This document shows, one piece after another, positions 1 to 8,175 of a stretch of 17,142 nucleotides of DNA. This stretch comes from CAJXZP01 sp041563475. GTDB taxonomy: Bacteria; Bacteroidota; Bacteroidia; Flavobacteriales_G; Salibacteraceae. Every line of letters begins with the position of its first letter. Within the stretch, counting starts at the first letter, position 1. The position numbers and the translations under genes are program-made. Location: positions 1 to 17,142 of the forward strand of contig JBFFMY010000057.1 in assembly GCA_041563475.1 (NCBI GenBank), given 5' to 3'. The notes under the pieces are model-generated. The model was not told where the DNA came from. It made no database searches and worked only from the letters and a program-made list of their open reading frames with translations.

Positions 1-403
1 CCTCAAAGTTTGTTCCGAGAACATTATTAATTGAATCCGTGAAAAAATAGGCGTATTTAAAATAAACCAACATAAATAGGTTAAAGAAAATACTCAGGGA
101 GAGCCAAAGCTTTCTGGATAAATCGGTTTTTCCGTTGTGAATTTTAAATCCTATGAGGTAATCTGAAAGGGTAGAGAATAGAAGGATAGAGATAAAAAAG
201 CCCGATGTTGTCCAGTAAAAAAATAAACTAACGGCAAAAAGCCATCCGTTTCTTATCGCCTTGTTTTTATACACCAATGAAAATACTGCCAATACGATAG
301 CAAAAAACACCCAAAATTCTAACCGTGTAAAAATTAACGGTTGTAGAATAAATTCTGTGAAAATCAGAAATTGCTCAGATATTGAAGTATAATCTAGTTT
401 CAA
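1..403 (-). CDS. MBOAT family O-acyltransferase, N-terminal part (cut by window edge)
   Basis: The window holds the first 134 codons of a polytopic membrane protein; the C-terminal part, with the catalytic His, lies beyond base 1. Hydrophobic segments are visible at about residues 30-46, 54-82 and 101-121. The patterns LFFYWTTSGFFISILLFSTL and NLFMLVYFKYAYFF match the start of AlgI/PatA-type MBOAT proteins, which move acyl (usually acetyl) groups across the membrane to envelope glycans. The only plausible start is a TTG (403-401) overlapping the stop of the upstream SGNH gene in the four bases TTGA. The frame upstream is open only back to a TAA about 36 bases earlier and has no ATG; the first in-frame ATG comes near codon 111, after most of the conserved region. 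Translational coupling to the upstream gene is therefore likely. The family is assigned from a partial sequence. The acyl group and acceptor cannot be told; acetylation of a surface polysaccharide or peptidoglycan is inferred from the adjacent SGNH genes. Confidence 0.8.
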   Translation of the reverse strand, partial: MKLDYTSISEQFLIFTEFILQPLIFTRLEFWVFFAIVLAVFSLVYKNKAIRNGWLFAVSLFFYWTTSGFFISILLFSTLSDYLIGFKIHNGKTDLSRKLWLSLSIFFNLFMLVYFKYAYFFTDSINNVLGTNFE

Positions 404-1737
404 TTTTGTAAAGTAATTTCTTTTGTGTAATACTTACTATTAAGGTGCTTGCCATAGGCATCTCTTAAAGCTACGAAAAGTAAATCTGCGTTGAGGTAAT
501 ACCCTTTACGCGTAAAATGAACCTTGTCTTTTTGTGCAAGACCTGCTTGTTCCCATAATTTAATAGAATTTAAACCACCCATTACTTCAAACAAATCCCA
601 ATAAGCCGCATTATATTCTGTAGCTAAGTTATACATCGCTTTTTGCACCTTGAAAATATTTTGATTTGGATATCTACGTTTGTAATAACTATCATTATTG
701 GTCATGAATAGAAATTGCACATTGGGATTTACCTCTTTAAACATAGCCATTAAATCTCGGTAATTTTGTTCGTATTCGGATTGGTCAAATTGATCTACAG
801 GAACGTATGAATCGTTTATTCCAATACCAAAAATCACTAAATCAGGAATATTCGTTTCCAGTTGAGGTTGAAAGTATTGACATCGTAAATAGGCTGGAAC
901 AGATGCTCCATTCACTCCAATAGCATCATACGAAAGTCCTGCCATGTTATTTTCTAATCGTATACCTTGAAGAACAAAATACTCCTGGATACTATCGGTT
1001 TTTACGGTTTCAAAAATTAAGGTGTCGTATGATTTTGATAATTCAAATGTGGTTAATCCAGAAATCGAATCCGTGTAAGCCGTATCAATAAGCATGCTAC
1101 TATCCAATTTTACAGCATAAGATTCGGGGGTTGCAAGATGGTATATTCTAACTTTATTAAAGGTATACGTTTGTTCATTTTGATCCAATGCATATAAAAT
1201 AGTTTGGGTACTAGAATCTGTTGTCGTGGCAGTAATTCCCGATAATCCCCAAGGGCAATGGTTGTTTTTTTTGGCATTTCGGCATCCTTCCCAATCACCC
1301 GTAAAAACGGCTTTATAATCTGAAGGGTTATTTGTATGTGCCATTCTGTATGGAAAAATAAATCCACGCTCCCCCTGAATTCCATCGGCCATTGAAAACA
1401 TGTTTTCGCGCATTCTCCCAGATAACATTCCTGCTTGAACGTGAGAACCGCCAATGTGCATAATGTTGATTTTGCCTTTTCCGTAACTAATTAGGGTGTC
1501 TAATTTGTCAAAAAAGAAGTCAAATTCGGTTGCACCCCCTGGAAATTCAATCACATTTTTTTCGTATTCAATAAACGAATAATTTGTGATTTCTTCACTC
1601 GGATTTAAACGAGGAGATGGAACAAACGTAGGATCAATATGCGGAGAAGAAAAGCTCGTGAAAAAAACCATTACAAGAACTATTATTGAAATAAGTGGAC
1701 ATTCTACAAATCGCATTTTGAATATTTTATTTAGCAT
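400..1737 (-). CDS. SGNH/GDSL-fold hydrolase or O-acetyltransferase, membrane-anchored or secreted (paralogue 2)
   Basis: A 445-residue protein with an N-terminal hydrophobic segment (about 14-30), so probably exported and either anchored or cleaved. SGNH blocks are visible: block I IMHIGGSHVQ with nucleophile Ser98; block II AIGVNGAS near 272-279; block III FGIGINDS with Asn308; block V DKVHF with the Asp404/His407 pair. SGNH enzymes are esterases or, beside MBOAT proteins (AlgJ, AlgX, PatB), periplasmic O-acetyltransferases. It is clearly paralogous to the gene just upstream: both carry YWDLxEVMGGxNS just before the catalytic Asp/His. The chosen start overlaps the upstream gene by 11 bases; a second ATG at codon 8 (1716) would leave a short gap and is equally possible. 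The stop overlaps the MBOAT start by four bases, so the three genes look like one translationally coupled unit. Transferase versus esterase activity cannot be decided from sequence. Confidence 0.82.
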   Translation of the reverse strand: MLNKIFKMRFVECPLISIIVLVMVFFTSFSSPHIDPTFVPSPRLNPSEEITNYSFIEYEKNVIEFPGGATEFDFFFDKLDTLISYGKGKINIMHIGGSHVQAGMLSGRMRENMFSMADGIQGERGFIFPYRMAHTNNPSDYKAVFTGDWEGCRNAKKNNHCPWGLSGITATTTDSSTQTILYALDQNEQTYTFNKVRIYHLATPESYAVKLDSSMLIDTAYTDSISGLTTFELSKSYDTLIFETVKTDSIQEYFVLQGIRLENNMAGLSYDAIGVNGASVPAYLRCQYFQPQLETNIPDLVIFGIGINDSYVPVDQFDQSEYEQNYRDLMAMFKEVNPNVQFLFMTNNDSYYKRRYPNQNIFKVQKAMYNLATEYNAAYWDLFEVMGGLNSIKLWEQAGLAQKDKVHFTRKGYYLNADLLFVALRDAYGKHLNSKYYTKEITLQN

Positions 1738-3199
1738 TTAAAGTATCTTGTTTAGTATGCATTTTATTGGACTCCCAAAGGTCTTTTTCATACCAAAAGG
1801 CTTTCATGAATAACTCAGAAACCTTTCGGGTTCCTTTGTTATTAAAGTGAACATAATCTTTTCCTGCAAGGGGATTTTCTGCTTCCACCCAGCTAATCAT
1901 TGAGTTTTTACCACCCATAACCTCATATAAATCCCAATACCCAGCACCTGATTCAAGTGCGGCTTTTTTGAGTACATCTCTTACGGTTTCCAAGTAAGGA
2001 TATGTGGTGAATTCCCCATTGATTTTTGTAGCCATGTCAGAAGGGCCAATAACGATAAACGCAGCATTAGGATTTAGTTTCATTAAGTAAAGGATTTGTG
2101 ATTTAAACCATTTACCATAACCAAATGCTTTTTCGGCAGATTCTATGTATGGAACCGTATTTCCACCGAATTGAAGAATAAAAAGGTCGATAGGTTGAGA
2201 GCTCATAAATCCACGTAATTGTTCAGAATCTAATTTTTTGAACAACGTCCCTGAACTTCCTCTAAGCCCTATATTATCTACGATGACTCCAGAATTACTT
2301 TCAAATGAAAATGCATAAAATTCGGGGCTTTTTTTAGCGGAAAATGAAAACTTTAGTTCCTTTGGAGTGGTTTCAAAGTTCCAATTTATGGAATTGAAAG
2401 AAGTTGTTGGCCCTAATTTTTGGGTTGCTAATTCTACCCCATCAGCAAAGGCGGTAGCTGTAAAAGAATCTGTAGCATGTCCATAAAACAAATAGGCTTT
2501 CGAATACATTTTTGTATTGTAATAGGTCATTCCAGATTGACCAAACTGAACCCAGGCATCAGTGACAGAAACTAAATTAGTATCCGTTGGGTAGGTGAAT
2601 GTTCCAAAACTACATAAAGGCCCATATCGATTATGTTTAATGTTCGTATCTGGCCGGCCGTAAAGGGTGAATCTATTCCAGTTTTCAGAATTAGATTGAA
2701 TAATAGAGGCATTTGGAACAGCTTCCACTGCGGGAATTAAACCAGGTCCATACCCCCCATAATATTTTTGCAACTCGTTTCTAATCACACTGGTGATTCG
2801 ATCTCCTTCAATTTGGGAATCACCATAATGCATGATTCTAGCCTTGGTTTTTTTTGCTTTTACATTTTCGAGTTCATCAAATAATTTACGCATTGAACTA
2901 CGATCGCTATTCGCCCATTGAATTCTTGAAAGGCGTTTTCTTCGCTCTAAATCAGCAAGTTTAATAGAGTCTTTTATAGCTGTTGAATCAATTTCAACTT
3001 CTAATTCATCTAAAAAGGCTTCAAGATCTTCAATTTTGGCAATGGGTTTAGATGACTTTGAAGAATCGGGTTTTAGACTAGCGAATTTGATATTCAAACC
3101 ATTACCTAAATCAAAACCATTTGAAGGGGTTACAAAAGCTAACCCTGCGGATAACAGTCCAACAGCAACTAAAAAAAGTAACGTGTGAATTGGTTTCAT
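1727..3199 (-). CDS. SGNH/GDSL-fold hydrolase or O-acetyltransferase, exported (paralogue 1)
   Basis: A 490-residue protein with a signal peptide or anchor at residues 1-23. A low-complexity, charged stretch (about 41-120, Lys/Asp/Glu/Ser rich) separates this from the enzymatic domain and may be a helical spacer. The SGNH blocks are block I MHYGDSQIEGD (nucleophile Ser128), block II DNIGLRG (308-314), block III QFGGN (Asn347) and block V DYVHF (Asp448, His451), so the catalytic set is intact. Between blocks I and II, about 170 residues rich in beta-prone sequence look like an inserted beta or carbohydrate-binding module. The C-terminal YWDLYEVMGGKNS stretch is shared with the next gene, which suggests duplication. 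It is first in the SGNH-SGNH-MBOAT operon and has its own promoter-like box just upstream. The likely role is acyl transfer to, or removal from, an envelope glycan; the substrate is unknown. Confidence 0.82.
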   Translation of the reverse strand: MKPIHTLLFLVAVGLLSAGLAFVTPSNGFDLGNGLNIKFASLKPDSSKSSKPIAKIEDLEAFLDELEVEIDSTAIKDSIKLADLERRKRLSRIQWANSDRSSMRKLFDELENVKAKKTKARIMHYGDSQIEGDRITSVIRNELQKYYGGYGPGLIPAVEAVPNASIIQSNSENWNRFTLYGRPDTNIKHNRYGPLCSFGTFTYPTDTNLVSVTDAWVQFGQSGMTYYNTKMYSKAYLFYGHATDSFTATAFADGVELATQKLGPTTSFNSINWNFETTPKELKFSFSAKKSPEFYAFSFESNSGVIVDNIGLRGSSGTLFKKLDSEQLRGFMSSQPIDLFILQFGGNTVPYIESAEKAFGYGKWFKSQILYLMKLNPNAAFIVIGPSDMATKINGEFTTYPYLETVRDVLKKAALESGAGYWDLYEVMGGKNSMISWVEAENPLAGKDYVHFNNKGTRKVSELFMKAFWYEKDLWESNKMHTKQDTLNAK

Positions 3200-3221
3200 G
3201 TAACTATTTGAGCAAATATGT

Positions 3222-3254
3222 CAAAATTAAATTCAGATTGAGTGTGTTTTCCAA
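3222..3254 (-). promoter_or_regulatory. Bacteroidota-type promoter for the SGNH-MBOAT operon
   Basis: On the minus strand the sequence TAATTTTG (3229-3222) matches the Bacteroidota -7 consensus TAnnTTTG. A TTG at 3254-3252 lies 22 bases upstream, within the Flavobacterium -33 spacing. The predicted transcript would start about 15 bases before the ATG at 3199. Inferred from consensus only. Confidence 0.5.
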
Positions 3255-3298
3255 TAAGTTCCTCACAGTGAAATATTAATGAAAAGTAATCGGAACAA

Positions 3299-4732
3299 CT
3301 ACTTTGTAGAATAAATTTTCAGTTCCATACCCGGACTAATTTTATCAGTACAACCATTCCATCCCATAATATTCTCTGCGGATACACCGGGAAATTTTTT
3401 GGCAATTAACCAAAGAGATTCACCAGGTTTTACGGTATAAATTTGAGGCGACCCTGACCCAGGTTTGGGAGTAACGGGTTTGGTGGATATTTTATTATCA
3501 TCAGTATCAGGTGGTAGATCAACGTTGGAGGACTTAGGGACGTATAAAACAAGTTTTTGGCCGATGTCTATTCGGTCAGAAGCGAGGTTGTTCCATTGCT
3601 TTATTTGACTTACACGTAAATTATTTCTATCTGCAATTTTGCCTAACACATCACCTGATTTAACCGTGTACGTAACGGCCTTAAATTTGTTTAAGTCAGG
3701 AATCCCACTTTCCATACGTTTTTTTTGTTCCGCTAATTCTTTCTTTTTCCGCTCGGCTTGTTCTTTTTGAAAAGCGATAAATTCTACATGATTTTTTGAA
3801 AAATCTGAGGCTATTTTTTTTGGTAGGTAAAATGGAATAGAGGAATGTGGAAGAACATATTTACCCGTATAAGCAGGGTTCATTAACTCCATTTTACGAA
3901 CCGATATATCCATAAACTGACTAATCGTTTCAAAGCTTAAAGTATCTACACTTTCAATTTTAGACCATTCTAGGTCTTTGTTAAATGAAGTTAAGCTTTG
4001 AGGTACCCCAAAATTTTCAATCCAATTCCCCCAAGAGCGTAAGTAAAATAAATACCCTTTAATTTCTGGTGGTAAAGAACTAACAAAGGACTTCGTATTT
4101 ACATTTTCCAATTGGTTTAAATGTTTATTGACAAAAGGTACAGAAGTGTAAAAGGCTGTAACTACCAGTAAATCGTTGTTCAAATAGTATTTCTGAAGAA
4201 ACTTCAAATATTTGGCAGCAGCTTCACTCGATTTTTGAATGTCATTACGCTCATCAAAATAAGCATCAATTTGTAACCCATATTTACGCGCGTTAACAAA
4301 AGATAATTGCCAAGCACCTGATTTGTCAGTATTGTATTTCAAAGATGGATTATCCGCACTCATGGTTAATGGCAGCAGTGCATAATTGGTGTCTAGGTCG
4401 TGCTTTTTTAAGGCTGCGATATATTCCGGAAGAAATAGTTTATGGGTAGTAAGAACATTATAAAAATTAGCGCAATTGTTTTTTATAAAAATGGATAAAA
4501 ACAAATCATCTAATTCGTTATTAGAATCCAAGGAATCTAAAAACCGAAACCCAGCATGTGTATGGTGGATGATTTTTGGAGGGCAATCCAATTGTTGGTT
4601 ACGAATAGGATAGATATTCATCAACTCTTTTTGAGCTGAAAGCATAGGTTCTATTCGGTTAATTGAAAAGTCTTGACCAACGGAAACCCAATGTAGACCT
4701 ATAAAAGCAAAAAATAAAATGATATTGCGCAT
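3299..4732 (-). CDS. LysM protein with degenerate MltD-like lytic transglycosylase domain
   Basis: I start this at the ATG at 4732 (477 residues) because it gives a signal peptide (MRNIILFFAFIGLHWVSVGQ) and sits just below a promoter-like box; an upstream TTG at 4765 is less likely. In this numbering, residues about 100-240 align with SLT/MltD domains: ALLPLTMSADNP, then KSGAWQLSF, KYGL, DERNDIQKSSEAAAKYLKFL and LPPEIKGY. The catalytic Glu of the family motif ExAxxP, in MltD-type LPxxESAxNP, is Met124 here, and the later AYNxGPG motif reads FYTSVPF, so hydrolysis is probably lost. A degenerate LysM-like stretch (about 262-303) and an Ala/Glu/Lys coiled-coil linker (about 318-342) follow. Two good LysM repeats lie at about 354-397 and 431-474. 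The expected location is periplasmic or outer-membrane-associated, bound to peptidoglycan. It may be a structural or regulatory pseudo-transglycosylase. Fold confidence is high; loss of activity is inferred. Confidence 0.85.
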   Translation of the reverse strand: MRNIILFFAFIGLHWVSVGQDFSINRIEPMLSAQKELMNIYPIRNQQLDCPPKIIHHTHAGFRFLDSLDSNNELDDLFLSIFIKNNCANFYNVLTTHKLFLPEYIAALKKHDLDTNYALLPLTMSADNPSLKYNTDKSGAWQLSFVNARKYGLQIDAYFDERNDIQKSSEAAAKYLKFLQKYYLNNDLLVVTAFYTSVPFVNKHLNQLENVNTKSFVSSLPPEIKGYLFYLRSWGNWIENFGVPQSLTSFNKDLEWSKIESVDTLSFETISQFMDISVRKMELMNPAYTGKYVLPHSSIPFYLPKKIASDFSKNHVEFIAFQKEQAERKKKELAEQKKRMESGIPDLNKFKAVTYTVKSGDVLGKIADRNNLRVSQIKQWNNLASDRIDIGQKLVLYVPKSSNVDLPPDTDDNKISTKPVTPKPGSGSPQIYTVKPGESLWLIAKKFPGVSAENIMGWNGCTDKISPGMELKIYSTK

Positions 4733-4748
4733 GAAACTATTTGGAATA

Positions 4749-4756
4749 CAAATGTA
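4749..4756 (-). promoter_or_regulatory. -7 promoter box for the LysM gene
   Basis: The minus strand reads TACATTTG, an exact match to TAnnTTTG, ending 16 bases before the ATG at 4732. No convincing -33 TTTG/TTG is seen at the usual distance, so the assignment rests on one element. Confidence 0.4.
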
Positions 4757-4809
4757 ACACGCCAAGGTATCTAGCTATGGGAAATGTTAATAATTTGGAG
4801 AATTGTTTA

Positions 4810-5679
4810 TTACTCTTCTATTTTGACGGTCATAGATGAAATTCCGCTGGTATAAAAGTAACCCAAAGCCAAAATTTCCGTTTCTCCCGTTTTATACACA
4901 TTACCTCTAATTTCAGCGGGTGGTGAAGCGAAAGGACTACCAATTTGATTCAGCTGTTGAAAAACTAATACAAGATAATCATAGTAGCGTAAGTTGATAG
5001 TGTTTTGTTGAATAGTGACGAAAACTTCCCCAGTAGGGGAGTCCTTTTTATAATTTTCGTAATCTTCTGTTGACATGGAGAAAATTTCTAGATCTTTAAC
5101 TTCTTGACCATCAACAAACCGATCATCTGAAAAGAACAGATCAAAACTTCCGAATTGATATGCGTCATTAACAAATGATTTCCATTGGTAATAATCTCCT
5201 AAACCTGCAGGTTCATTTGTGTTAATCAAAATACTAATGTAATCTTCGTCTCTAGGATCATCAACGATTTCGGACCAAATAGTATCGATAGGAACTATTT
5301 CATTTAGTACTTCTTCAGAAGAAACATAACGTTCTCCGGTAGGCAATGTAATATCAATTTGGTAAGTACTTGAAATGGTCCCTTGAAAAAGGATTTCAAA
5401 TCGTGAACGATCTGGATTGTATGCATACGTATCTGCAACAATTCCGTTTTCAATTAAATAAACCTTAGATTCTTTAAAAGCATCAAAATTTGGAATATCA
5501 TCTGCAAAGTAGTTTTCTAGGCTGCTTAATCGAACAAATTGAGTCGTATCCTCATTTGAAATAAATCCATCTACTACCAAAACAGGAGCTGGGTCATCTA
5601 ACGTTAAATCGATAGTTTCCGTACAAGAGATTAAAGAACCACCAATTAGAAATGAGAGTATATAAAGATGTAATTTCAT
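4810..5679 (-). CDS. DUF4249 family outer-membrane-associated lipoprotein
   Basis: A 289-residue protein with a lipoprotein signal peptide: the lipobox LISC places the acylated Cys at 19. The downstream text ETIDLTLDDPAPVLVVDGFI is characteristic of the DUF4249 family, which in Bacteroidota is found next to TonB-dependent receptors. A beta-rich, acidic mature region follows, with no recognisable enzyme motif. The gene begins 10 bases after the receptor stop codon, so the two are co-transcribed. By analogy with SusC/SusD-like partnerships, the lipoprotein may sit at the cell surface and help the receptor bind its ligand, but DUF4249 proteins are not homologous to SusD in any way I can show, and the ligand is unknown. 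The ATG start is well defined by the lipoprotein signal. Confidence 0.85.
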   Translation of the reverse strand: MKLHLYILSFLIGGSLISCTETIDLTLDDPAPVLVVDGFISNEDTTQFVRLSSLENYFADDIPNFDAFKESKVYLIENGIVADTYAYNPDRSRFEILFQGTISSTYQIDITLPTGERYVSSEEVLNEIVPIDTIWSEIVDDPRDEDYISILINTNEPAGLGDYYQWKSFVNDAYQFGSFDLFFSDDRFVDGQEVKDLEIFSMSTEDYENYKKDSPTGEVFVTIQQNTINLRYYDYLVLVFQQLNQIGSPFASPPAEIRGNVYKTGETEILALGYFYTSGISSMTVKIEE

Positions 5680-5689
5680 GGATATTCAA

Positions 5690-8080
5690 TTAAAATTTGA
5701 AATTGTAGGTTATAAATGGCACTGGAATTCCGATTATGGAAAGCTGTTTAGCTTCTGTTAAAACAGGATTTTCTTCACTTTGCTGAAAGTATACAGAGTA
5801 TGGGTTTTTACGTCCATACACATTATACACTCCAAAAGCGAAAGATGATTTCCATTTTTTTCCTTGTCGAGATGGAGTATAAGTTGCTGAAATATCTAAC
5901 CTATGAGTGGTAGGAATTCTAGCGGCATTTCGGGTACGGTAATCCGGTATAAATTTCCCGTCCCATAAATATCTGCCGTTTGGATAGGTCGCAGGTCTTC
6001 CGGTCATAAAAATAAAATTACCAGATAATTTCCACGTATCAGTCAAGGTGAACATTCCAACAATCGACAAATCATGTGTTTTGTCCCAATTAGTAGCGTA
6101 AGGTTTACCGCCATTAATTCCATTTGCAACGTCTGTATAATCCCCGGCAATAAAACCTGGAACTTGCATCGTGGTTCTAGATAATGTATACGAAACCCAA
6201 CCCGTAAAACGTCCTTTTTTCTTGCTTACCATCAGTTCGAGGCCGTAAGAAACCCCATCACCACTTAGCAATTCAGTTTCAATATTATCGTTCAAAAGCA
6301 ATTCAGCACCATTCCTATAGTCCATTAAATCACGCATGTTTTTATAGTACGTTTCAACCGAAAGTTCATATTCGTTATCTTTAAAATTACGGAAATATCC
6401 TAACACAAATTGGTCTGCTGTTGCGGGTTTCACATAGTATCCTGCAGGTTTCCAAATATCAATAGGAGTAGCAGAAGTGGTGTTACTAACCAGATGCATG
6501 TATTGTTTAGTACGTTGGTAACTCGCTTTAAACGACTGCTTTTCATTAACAATGTAATTAATCGCTAACCGAGGTTCTAGTCCACCGTATTGTGCTACTA
6601 CCTCCCCATTATGGTATTGTTGAACACCAATAACGTCTTGCGCTGTGGTTGGGACTCCGTATTTGTACAAATTCAAATTGTACGAACCCACGTTGAAGTA
6701 ATGGGTATATCTTAGGCCATAAAGAAGTTTGATTTTTTTGGAAAGATCTTGTTTTGCTCCAATATAAATGGAGGGCATAATAGCTGTTTCTTTTTGAACC
6801 GTAATTGTGCTGAAGCTGGACTCATCACCAATTCCAGTCACTTCTCCAGGGTAAAATTTATAGTTTTGAAATTCTCCACCATATTCCAATGTTAGTTTAG
6901 AAGAAAGATAGTGGGAGAAATCTAATTTGGCCTCCGAATTTATAATCGTAGAAGTCCAATCAAATGCCTGAGGGCCAGAAGGCACACCCAAAGAGTAGGA
7001 GTAGTTGGAATAAACTAAGGTAAGATTCATAAATAGTTTATCACTTATTAATCTATTCCATCGTAAACTCCCGGTAGCGTTACCCCATGAAAAATTGAAC
7101 TCATCATCAAACCCAAATACATCTTTACCAAAATATCCTGACGCAAAAATTCTGTTTTTGGCGTTTATATCCCAACTAACTTTTGCGTTAAGATCGTAGA
7201 AAAAAGCTTTGTTTCCTTTGAAATCATCTGTGAGTTGTAAGAATAAATCGGCATACGACCTTCTCCCAGAAACAAGAAACGATGCTTTGTTCTTTTTTAT
7301 AGGTCCTTCTAATGTTAATCGGCTAAAAAGTAAGCCAACTCCACCGGTACCATGAAATTCTTTGTCGTTTCCATCGCGTTGTCTCACATCCATAACCGAA
7401 GAAAGACGCCCACCATATTTGGAAGGGATGCCCCCTTTGTATAAGGTTACATCTTTAATGGCATCGGGGTTAAATACCGAAAAGAAACCGAATAAATGAG
7501 ATGAATTATATACGGGTGCTTCATCTAGTAAAATGAGGTTTTGATCAATGTTTCCACCTCGAACGTTAAAGCCGGAAGCACCTTCACCTACGCTTGTAAC
7601 TCCTGGACGAAGTTGGATGGATTTAATAATGTCGGCTTCACCTAGTAGTTGCGGAATCTCTTTTATAGTAGAAATACTCATTTTTTCTACACTCATTTGC
7701 ACATCGGTTACATTTTGATCTTCTTTTTTGGCCGAAATAATCACTTCATTTAACTGTTGATCCGATGGTTTGAGATCGAAATTTTTTGTGATTGATTCTT
7801 TCAAATCCATCTTGTTACTTTGGGTTTTAAATCCAATAAATGAAACTTCAACCGTGTATTTACCTTGTTCAAGAGTAATGGAATAAAACCCGTACACATT
7901 TGTAACAGCTCCGGAACCGAGTTCTTTTATTTTAACCGTTGCTCCAATTAAATCCTCACCGGTGTCTGCATCTTTAACGTATCCACTAATGGTAATTTTT
8001 GAACCTGATTTTTGGGCGAAAAGATTTGGACTGAAAACGACTAATATCGCAAGGAATACAGATTGAAATAATAATTTCAT
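5690..8080 (-). CDS. TonB-dependent receptor with carboxypeptidase-regulatory-like domain
   Basis: A 796-residue outer-membrane transporter energised by TonB/ExbBD. It has a signal peptide at 1-22 (ending NLFA before QKSG). A CarboxypepD_reg-like beta-sandwich follows at about 29-105 (ITISGYVKDADTGEDLIGA, NVYGFYS, VSFIGFK). The plug domain lies at about 125-235 (IKSIQLRPGVTSV, FNVRGGNIDQNLILLDEAPV, LYKGGIPSKYGGRLSSVMDV). The rest is barrel, ending in the aromatic NFKF typical of outer-membrane beta-barrels. It is shorter than SusC proteins (about 1000 residues) and matches the receptor type that travels with DUF4249 lipoproteins. The DUF4249 gene lies 10 bases downstream. A divergent SLC13-type inner-membrane carrier starts 259 bases away and could handle the same or a related anion, but that is speculative. 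The substrate (iron chelate, oligosaccharide, peptide or other) cannot be told. Confidence 0.95.
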   Translation of the reverse strand: MKLLFQSVFLAILVVFSPNLFAQKSGSKITISGYVKDADTGEDLIGATVKIKELGSGAVTNVYGFYSITLEQGKYTVEVSFIGFKTQSNKMDLKESITKNFDLKPSDQQLNEVIISAKKEDQNVTDVQMSVEKMSISTIKEIPQLLGEADIIKSIQLRPGVTSVGEGASGFNVRGGNIDQNLILLDEAPVYNSSHLFGFFSVFNPDAIKDVTLYKGGIPSKYGGRLSSVMDVRQRDGNDKEFHGTGGVGLLFSRLTLEGPIKKNKASFLVSGRRSYADLFLQLTDDFKGNKAFFYDLNAKVSWDINAKNRIFASGYFGKDVFGFDDEFNFSWGNATGSLRWNRLISDKLFMNLTLVYSNYSYSLGVPSGPQAFDWTSTIINSEAKLDFSHYLSSKLTLEYGGEFQNYKFYPGEVTGIGDESSFSTITVQKETAIMPSIYIGAKQDLSKKIKLLYGLRYTHYFNVGSYNLNLYKYGVPTTAQDVIGVQQYHNGEVVAQYGGLEPRLAINYIVNEKQSFKASYQRTKQYMHLVSNTTSATPIDIWKPAGYYVKPATADQFVLGYFRNFKDNEYELSVETYYKNMRDLMDYRNGAELLLNDNIETELLSGDGVSYGLELMVSKKKGRFTGWVSYTLSRTTMQVPGFIAGDYTDVANGINGGKPYATNWDKTHDLSIVGMFTLTDTWKLSGNFIFMTGRPATYPNGRYLWDGKFIPDYRTRNAARIPTTHRLDISATYTPSRQGKKWKSSFAFGVYNVYGRKNPYSVYFQQSEENPVLTEAKQLSIIGIPVPFITYNFKF

Positions 8081-8175
8081 TTGGTTGATTTAATTATCAG
8101 ACTGGGGCCGCAAATTACGTGAAAAATAGGCAACTGGGATGGCATTTTTTTGACACTTGAATTTTAAATTTCGTG

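Noticed and set aside
4733..4765. TTG at 4765 as the LysM-protein start
   Set aside because: It puts a Cys/Tyr-rich non-signal stretch before the hydrophobic signal core and spans the -7 box; the ATG at 4732 gives a normal signal peptide.
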